NCBI GenBank assembly: GCA_000708835.1
Contig: DF237349.1
Span: 1-64,000 of the forward strand
Length of the DNA: 64,000 nucleotides
Direction of reading: 5' to 3'
Origin: Klebsormidium nitens
Lineage: Eukaryota > Streptophyta > Klebsormidiophyceae > Klebsormidiales > Klebsormidiaceae
The stretch's first letter is position 1. Each line of letters opens with the position of its first letter. This document shows, one piece after another, positions 58,801 to 64,000 of this stretch. Made by a program: the position numbers and the translations under genes. The notes under the pieces were generated by a model. It was not told the DNA's origin, did no database searches, and saw only the letters and a program-made list of their open reading frames with translations.

Positions 58801-61800
58801 TGGGACTTTGAAAATGAAATTGACTTCTTCTTTCGGATAATGCCTTGTTTCATTCCTCTGCGAACTTCTGGGAGTTTGGAAAAGGGATGTAAGAGTTTGG
58901 CGGTCTTCGGAATTTTTTATACGCACCCACCCGTGTACTCAACGTCATTTTCATGATGACGACAAAGTGAGTCACGGGAACGCGCAATTATTGGCACCCG
59001 CGTATGTAATTGTTCGATTTTTCGCGACTCCTATTTCACCTGGGAAGCCTGCTCTATACTTTACACCCGTTTCTGGGCTATCCTTCGTTTCTCTAAAGCT
59101 GTTTTTGCAAGAGCAAATCGTTCAAGAAATGAAGAAAGAATCGAAGAGATATGAGCCGGTGTTGACATTGGATTTGCCGAGATGAAGGTCCGGGTGTCCT
59201 AGCACGTTTGGAGCATAAAAGAGCTCAAAGTCTCTTCATCAATAAAAAAGGCTAACGTATTTTTTGCCGGTTTTCAAGACCGGTACTTTCAACCGCTCAG
59301 ACACTTAATAATATTTGCTCGCTCGGTGAAATTGGTAAACACATCTTTTAGGGCGGAATTCTGTCCAAGAATTCTTAAAATTTCGAGCCTCGGTAGCCTA
59401 GGACAATTTTGTTCAGGAAAAATGTCTCACAATCTATGTTTCAATTTGTTTCAATGGGATCTTGGCTATCCTCCTTTTTTCAAAACTGGCTTTGCTAAAT
59501 CTGATTCCGCAAGAACGTCGAAGGGTCTCGTGGCTATTCTTCTTTTGTCGAAACTCGCTTTGCTACACCAAGATATCTAGAAACGATGAAAGGGAAGAAG
59601 GAAAATGAGCGCACCTGAATGGACAAGGTTTCGGACGCCAAGGAGGGGTTTCCGTTGGTGTCCGTTGCAGCGCTGTCCGCAATCCCCACGCGGACCCAGC
59701 CGTCGACCGCGACTTTCACGGAGAAGCTATAGGCCGCCCCTGAGGACGTTGTCCCCGAGGAGTCTTCTAAAGCTTTGAGCTGCAGCAAGACGAAATTGCT
59801 TTGGTTGGGCTTGATCTTGTGCTGATCTTGAAAGTTAACGGTCAAATGTAGAGTCCGCTCCAGTTTTGTTTTTCCCCAAAATTGAGACTCTTCCAAGGCC
59901 ATCCAAGAAGACTTCGTCAGTCTGTTACGTGACAGAACGTTTCACTTCTGTGTGATATTTACGTAACAGCAACCTTTGTGGCCGGATTAAGTTTTGGAGT
60001 TTAGCATACCAATCGTCGCAGTTAGCAACGGATTGAAGGTTAAACTCAGTTTGGCGGTAAGACCGTTAGGAAAGCATAAAAGCCGCAGGTTCCGCCCACT
60101 GAAGGAAAGGCAACGCAGCGTATGGAGGATAGCGAGAGTAGATGAACCCACCTCCCCCGCTGATCCTCCAACCACAACGATTGACTTCGCCGCAAACCCC
60201 GTGACCGGGTTGCCGAAATCCACCGTAAAGTTTAGCAACCCCGCGTTGGTTCTCCGAACCACGTACGTCGTGTTGCCAAAGACGCTAATGGTCCCCGGGA
60301 TGTCCGTCGCCAGGACGGGGATCCCCCTGACGTCATTGAATGTCACATTTCCCGCGGCCGCGGGGCTCAGGTTGCCGGCCGCGTCGGCGCAGGCGCCGGC
60401 CGCAACCGTCAGGCTGACGTCATACATCCCGCTCGCCGAGGGTGCGAGGTTGAGCGCGAGCGAACTCGCGCTCAGAAGTTGCGCGCTCTTCGCCACAATC
60501 GTCGCCTTAGTCACACCGATCTTCGCCAGGAGACTCGAGCTGATGTTGAGGCCCGCGCCGCACGTGGAGTTCGCTGACGCGTTGCTGACGCCAGCGCAGT
60601 TCGGGAAGCCGAAGTTGACGCAGGGTTTCGAAAACGTGATGCGCAAGGGCATCGGGTTTCGGTTCGTCGGCGAAGCGCCCAGATCGATCGTGGCCACAGG
60701 ATCGATCGTATCGACCGTCCAGGTCACTCTGCTGAATGCCGTTAACCCGACCGGGTTAGTCACGGTTATCACCAACTTATGGGCTCCGTCTGAGACTCCG
60801 AGATACGTCACTTGGCCGACGGAACCGCCCGTGAAGCAGTCGTCCAGCGGGCCGCCGTCCAGCTGACACGTGTACCCGCAATTAATGCAGGTGGGCGTGC
60901 TGTCGTTTGCGACGAACGCGACGAACGCGCGCGTGGTGTTGACCAGGTTAGCGGGCTGGGTTAGGATGGTTAGCGTGGGCGGAACGAGGTCGACGGTCCA
61001 GTTGAAGGTGACAGCAGCGCCGACGTTTCCCGCCTACGGAAAGGAGATGCGTTCAGTTGAGCGGAAGGAAAGACGGCGTATCTCAAAAGTAGCTCTGAGA
61101 GGGCGGACTGCGGAAAGAACTTCGAAGGTTCAACATCGTACGATCAGAAAACTTTGACCGGTTTGACACCGGTGATTTGGATAAGGACTCACATCTCAGG
61201 AAGAAATAGGGGAAACGATATGAAAAACAGGCGGGGACTCAATTCCATCCGATGAGTCGCCTCCTAATTCAACCTCAAATGTGGCTCAGTGTTTCTTTTT
61301 CAAAGCTCGAGAAAGTGCGTTTCCAAAACCCTCTTCATTTAGTTCCGCTCTCGTTCCGCTTTTGTAGGTCTCCACGGAGACGCAGGTCTACGAAGCTCCC
61401 GGGCCCCGCCAGCAATATCGCGGGTCTACGATTCTTGAAACGGAGTCAAGTCTTAAGCGAAAAAGCTTCACAGTCTTTGAAAACTTGCGGTCCCTAGAGG
61501 AGCCGAAGTGCGGATTGCGCGAAGCACCGTCGGAAGAAATAGAACGGCTCAAATCTTCTCATCTGTCCCTAGGCTCAATAATCTCTCAAGGTTAATCCCA
61601 AAATCCTACTTTTTACCAACATGCTTCTTCGCGAAGTTTCTTGAAAGGTTCTCAACAAGCCGTCCGGCGCAATCTGCTTGTATTGCATGCACACTCTTGC
61701 GTAAGCGTGTTGATTGCAAACCGAGAGGACATCGTCGTACGACGCTGATCCGAATTGTGAGCAACTGTAATAGTGAAGGTAGGAATACGATTCCTTTCAA

Positions 61801-62791
61801 ATCTTTAAGCTTCAGTGCCCCGAAAACCCAAAACTTCTAGAACGTTCCGTTCTGAACGGCAAAGTTCATTTCTATGGCACATGACAATACCACACAGATG
61901 ATAAACATAACGTTCGCGGGACCCATCATTGAAGTGCGAAGCGATTTTCAGGAGAACGCGGGGAGAACGCTCCCTTACTTGGTTCGTCGGCACGATTGTA
62001 AATGCGTGGCTCGTCGTCTTCCCCGGCGATCCAAGCCCCGGATACTTCGCCCCTTGCGCCGGCGTGCATGCTTGCACCGGCAACGAGTCCAGCTGACACA
62101 TGAACGTGCAACGTGCGCAGCTGACGTCATAATCGTCCGTCGCCGTGAACGTGAAACTCGCGGCGTCGGACGTCGTCCTCGCCGCGGGCGATCCGGTGAT
62201 GGTAACGGTGGGGCCCGTCAGCTGGACGAGCCACGACGCGGTGGTAACGGTCTTCAAGTTGCCGTCGGGGTCCGTCACGGTGATCGACAGGTTGTGCGCG
62301 CCTTGCGCGAGCGCGGGGAAGATGGCCGCGCCCGGCGACTGCGCGCACGGCTGCGCGGCGCCGCCGTCGAGCGCGCACGCGAACGCGCACGCCGCGCAGC
62401 GCGCGACGATGCCCCCGATCGCGCCTTGGAAGCGGAAGCTCGCGATTGGAGAATTCGACAGCGTCGCCGGCTGTTGGAGAATCGTGACCGTTGGGGCGCT
62501 CAGATCGACGGTCCAGAAGAGGGATACGATCGGGCCGACGTTCCAGGCCGCGTCTGTGGCTCGGGCGTGAAACGAGTGTAACCCGGGGGTTAACCCGGTA
62601 ACCGTGTAGTTCGTTTTCGTTGCCGTGCAGTCAGCGAAAGGCGCGGAATCCAACGCGCAGGCTAAAGTAGTCGGGAGGGGGTCGCTGCTGTTGAAGGAGA
62701 TCACCGCGGTTTGGAGGCTGGTTATGGAGTGGTTAGCGGGGCCGCCGGAGAAGGTGACACTGGGGGCGTCCGTGTGGAGGAGCCACGTGAC
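46801..62791 (-). CDS. Large multi-pass membrane protein with Ig-like Cys-rich ectodomain, TRP/polycystin-like layout (5' end outside window)
   Basis: Fourteen minus-strand exons join in frame, 1765 codons plus stop: 61979-62791, 60152-61033, 59615-59779, 58429-58723, 57731-57867, 56960-57058, 55840-56019, 55274-55335, 53979-54181, 53490-53593, 52431-52716, 51301-51497, 49422-49681, 46801-48415. The summed length divides by three and every phase matches. The first 700 residues are Ig-like modules with linkers such as ARATDAAWNVGPIV and WTVDLSAPTVTI, and Cys clusters (CARCTFMCQLD, CINCGYTCQLDGG). About eight membrane spans follow, with FQRFAMVNHLAIK, EMTGRFQW and ARYGVFFQNFRG between them. The last exon gives a 538-residue basic, Ser/Arg-rich tail. 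The layout recalls TRP-like channels or adhesion-type sensors, but I cannot assign a family. The first exon starts inside a module, so the N-terminus lies beyond 64000 or in an exon I missed. Confidence 0.82.
47216..47760 (-). repeat. Internal protein repeats in the cytoplasmic tail
   Basis: Three imperfect units of about 55-65 residues share HRGxPRRYQTxYEGRAG, then EKAPxLVSLVEGSPRGSP, then LVGGSPRE. The middle unit is shorter and lacks part of the second block. They are rich in Arg, Ser, Gly and Pro with RxxS-type contexts. They lie in the last exon of the large membrane protein and look like a disordered, phosphorylatable tail. Confidence 0.9.
48750..49325 (-). repeat. Five decayed donor-side copies of exon 49422-49681 end
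   Basis: The exon end with its donor (light strand CCGCTCACTTGTACCACTGG, then TGCACGAGCTGCACCAGAAC, encoding SVLVQLVHQWY) recurs near 49272, 49130, 49010, 48888 and 48765. Spacing is about 120-150 bases. Similarity drops with distance; the nearest copy is almost identical over 60 bases. The short GTTCCGTTCCGCTC tract before each copy is part of the unit. Confidence 0.93.
49745..50150 (-). repeat. Acceptor-side copies of exon 49422-49681 start
   Basis: The exon start with its acceptor (VVILFVYSLFQLSYLMFF) recurs at about 49760-49825, damaged by indels, and at about 50085-50150, which still reads VVILFVYSFFQLSYLMF behind an intact TTTCGCAG acceptor. The second copy could in principle act as a cryptic exon, but it lacks the rest of the exon. 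Confidence 0.9.
50755..51180 (-). repeat. Three donor-side copies of exon 51301-51497 end
   Basis: The exon end (light strand CCAGCTTTCTTTTCCTCCGT, then ACAACATCTTCTTGACGAGG; encoding VKKMLYGLLFGLYGGKESW) recurs near 51110, 50940 and 50765, each with about 100 bases of following intron. Spacing is 171-194 bases. Copies share intron words such as GTAGCACATTTTCATT. Confidence 0.95.
51575..51805 (-). repeat. Two acceptor-side copies of exon 51301-51497 start
   Basis: The exon start (light strand CGCGTGCTTGCCGCGCCCGT, then GGCTTCTTTTCGTCCG) with its acceptor recurs near 51590-51650 and 51740-51805, separated by about 150 bases. The CACGTGTGAA intron part is copied. Thus this exon has edge copies on both sides. 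Confidence 0.92.
52255..52400 (-). repeat. Donor-side micro-copies of exon 52431-52716 end
   Basis: The junction word TGCGCACCTGGCGGCGGGTT (donor plus exon end) at 52424 recurs at about 52319 (perfect over 20 bases) and at 52373 (one extra base), spaced about 50-54 bases. A weaker copy is near 52268. Confidence 0.9.
53345..53400 (-). repeat. Donor-side copy of exon 53490-53593 end
   Basis: CTCACCTTGTACATCTT at about 53346 repeats CTCACCTTGTAGATCTTG at the exon donor (53485), and the following 35 bases are recognisably related (ACAAGAAGATTGATGGAGC against AGAAGAAGGCGATGATGG). Offset is about 140 bases. A GCGGCCGC-rich tract lies between. Confidence 0.75.
54240..55145 (-). repeat. Acceptor-side array of exon 53979-54181 start (five copies)
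   Basis: The exon start (light strand GCGCCGTCGAGCCGAAGAC, then GACCAGCCGATAACGCGGTC, then GACCACCTGCGG; encoding WSTFDRVIGWSLLLVFGSTA) recurs near 54298-54366, 54460-54526, 54638-54706, 54995-55053 and, as a longer-side fragment, 55098-55140. The spacing is about 162-180 bases for the first three. Some copies keep an intact acceptor. Confidence 0.95.
54797..54920 (-). mobile_element. Small MITE, diverged copy
   Basis: About 124 bases in the intron upstream of exon 53979-54181 are the diverged reverse complement of the element at 56134-56250. Shared words are GGGACGGGT, GGGTGCGGAGC, TGGGTTAGG and AGTGTTAGT. The right end reads AGCTTACTAT, matching the terminal repeat of the other copy imperfectly. 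Confidence 0.75.
56133..56250 (+). mobile_element. Small MITE with perfect 11-bp terminal inverted repeats
   Basis: The element starts TATAATAAGCT and ends AGCTTATTATA, exact reverse complements, 118 bases overall. It has no coding capacity. A diverged inverted copy is at 54797-54920, and a fragment with TAACCCCACCCGTCCCAG is at 58233-58252. All are in introns of the large membrane protein gene. Confidence 0.85.
56561..56812. mobile_element. Foldback element with ~80-bp inverted arms
   Basis: The left arm (56561-56642) and right arm (56731-56812) are imperfect reverse complements. They include AGTAATTTGG...GACCGGGGCCGGGG and CTGT(C/T)GGAAGG followed by TGACGT. It lies in the intron between exons 56960-57058 and 55840-56019. 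The arm core resembles that of the foldback element at 19076-19526 (GACC, GGG, CTGTTGGAAGG, TGACGT in the same order), so the two may belong to one family. Confidence 0.75.
57070..57115 (-). repeat. Acceptor-side copy of exon 56960-57058 start
   Basis: GTGTGAATAGGCCCTG at about 57080 repeats the exon start and acceptor (TGTGAATAGGCCCTGC at 57048), and the next bases stay similar (AGCAGTGCATAAG against AGCAGTGAGCAAG). Offset is about 32 bases, the shortest such duplication in the window. Confidence 0.85.
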
Positions 62792-64000
62792 CTGCGAAAC
62801 GGAAGCGGAAACGTAAGCAAGATCTCGTGAGAAGGAATTTCACACCGACATTGTGATTGAGAAGAGATTTTCTCGATCGGTCGAGAACGCTTCGAACGAG
62901 ACTGGTCGATTCGAGACGGATAAATGCTCCGTGACGGCTAAGGGGATTCTGAAACAGGAAAGGCGACAAAGCGTAAAAAAGATTTCGTTCGTCACTGTGG
63001 ACGGGACTTGACGGCTGCTGATGTGACTGAGGAAAATTTAAGGTTTTGATCGCGAGCAGGGGACCCAAAGTCTTCACGAAGGGAAGATTCGCCCGTTCAG
63101 AAACAGTAGGCAGGCGGTGTCTTGGCTTTGCTAATAAAAGGGACGCACGACATGCTTTCTAACTCCCCTTTGTTCGGCCACGAATCACAGTAAGGGGGAC
63201 GGTTGTTGCGAATGGGAAAGCCTGCTGCCGACGTTGACGATATAATTGCAGATAGACCAAAAGCAATAACAAGGATTGCAAAGCGGCGGGTGACTCCTTC
63301 CTCTCGGACAATGGCTCTTCGAAAGACCTACTCATCAAAGTGGGTTTTCCGTCCCACACGTCAGACTCTGGGGGTGCCATGCTTACTGAGAAATGTCGGG
63401 TCAAGGAAACGCGGAACTCATTTTATGCTAGCCGTAAGACCCATTTTAAGGGTTGTGTCCTTTCACATCTTACTTGAAAGGACCTGTGGATTACAAAGTC
63501 TGGTGCTTTCAGTCTGAGTCTCAGATCCATGAAACCAAAAACTTCGAGCCCCTCGGACTGCTCTAGAAAAATAATCCCATTCTGCAAGCGTCGCATTTGT
63601 GCACAATTAATTCCAATTCGCTCATGGCCCCACAAGTTTTATGCCCAACAGCTCCTACTAAACTGCATGAGCTATCGATGTCGAACTTCGGTGTAAGCTG
63701 ATATCTCGGCTTCCACACTGAGTTCTGACTACGCAGAACGGTTGAGCGGTCCCCGCAGAATCGAGCCCTACGAACTTCGCATAGACTTTCCATGCAGGTT
63801 GCCTACGCTGTTCGCTTACTTCGGCTGCCGTCCCATGACGCCCGCTTTCCCCCACATTGTCATTCTCAGTCCCGTCATTTTCTGCCACAGTACTTAAAGT
63901 ACCTGGAAATCTCTAGATGAACGAAACAACACGAGGCCTCATGTCGCGCACGAGCGATTGTCACACGTCCGCCACTGCGCCACAGACGCACAATTTATTC
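62792..64000. other. Intron or upstream sequence of the large membrane protein gene
   Basis: The acceptor at 62792 (TTTCGCAG|GTCACG) shows that the gene continues upstream, but no exon of the expected Ig-like type is visible up to 64000. Open frames here are short and unremarkable. Confidence 0.45.

Noticed and set aside
61874-62581. 235-codon plus-strand frame opposite the Ig-like exon
   Set aside because: Arg-rich mirror of a GC-rich coding exon on the other strand.
1-64000. CRISPR arrays, operons, prokaryotic mobile elements
   Set aside because: All recognisable genes are intron-bearing eukaryotic genes; the tandem repeats are exon-edge copies, not spacer-separated repeats.

Overview
This window looks like nuclear DNA of a green plant, most likely a streptophyte (charophyte) alga or an early land plant. 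Eight genes are recognisable. All are split by introns with ordinary GT/AG borders and keep reading frame across the junctions I predicted. Several are plant-type: a FIE/EED Polycomb protein, a plastid siroheme-pathway methyltransferase (UPM1), an MRS2/MGT magnesium channel, a ferredoxin/metallo-beta-lactamase fusion and a small plastid-targeted protein. The species cannot be fixed from the sequence alone.

Layout. 1-12.0 kb: no intact gene; decayed repetitive DNA, including two diverged direct copies of one element (about 1-1230 and 2880-4090). 12.0-19.0 kb, minus: FIE/EED, nine exons found, last blade missing. 20.3-22.3 kb, plus: UPM1, two exons. 24.3-27.1 kb, minus: a membrane protein joining an eight-cysteine lipid-transfer-like domain to a TLC-like multi-pass domain. 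27.5-32.8 kb, minus: MRS2-type magnesium transporter, five exons. 34.4-36.2 kb, plus: LSM3, three exons. 37.1-39.3 kb, minus: small plastid/thylakoid protein of unknown function, four exons. 39.9-45.7 kb, plus: ferredoxin-MBL protein, eight exons. 46.8-62.8 kb, minus: a very large membrane protein (14 exons, 1765 codons in the window, 5' end outside) with an Ig-like Cys-rich ectodomain, about eight membrane spans and a long repetitive cytoplasmic tail.

The most unusual property is structural. At least nine exons in four genes carry one or more decaying tandem copies of an exon edge with its splice site, lying in the adjacent intron. Copies beyond the 3' edge contain the exon end plus the donor; copies before the 5' edge contain the acceptor plus the exon start. 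Several exons have both. Introns here appear to have grown by repeated tandem duplication across splice junctions, with the extra exon ends absorbed as intron. I do not recognise this as a described feature of any particular genome.

Small inverted-repeat elements sit in two divergent promoters (FIE/UPM1 and MRS2/LSM3) and in introns of the large membrane gene. The genes do not form a pathway or operon; they are an ordinary mixed eukaryotic neighbourhood (chromatin, siroheme, Mg2+ transport, RNA metabolism, plastid proteins).
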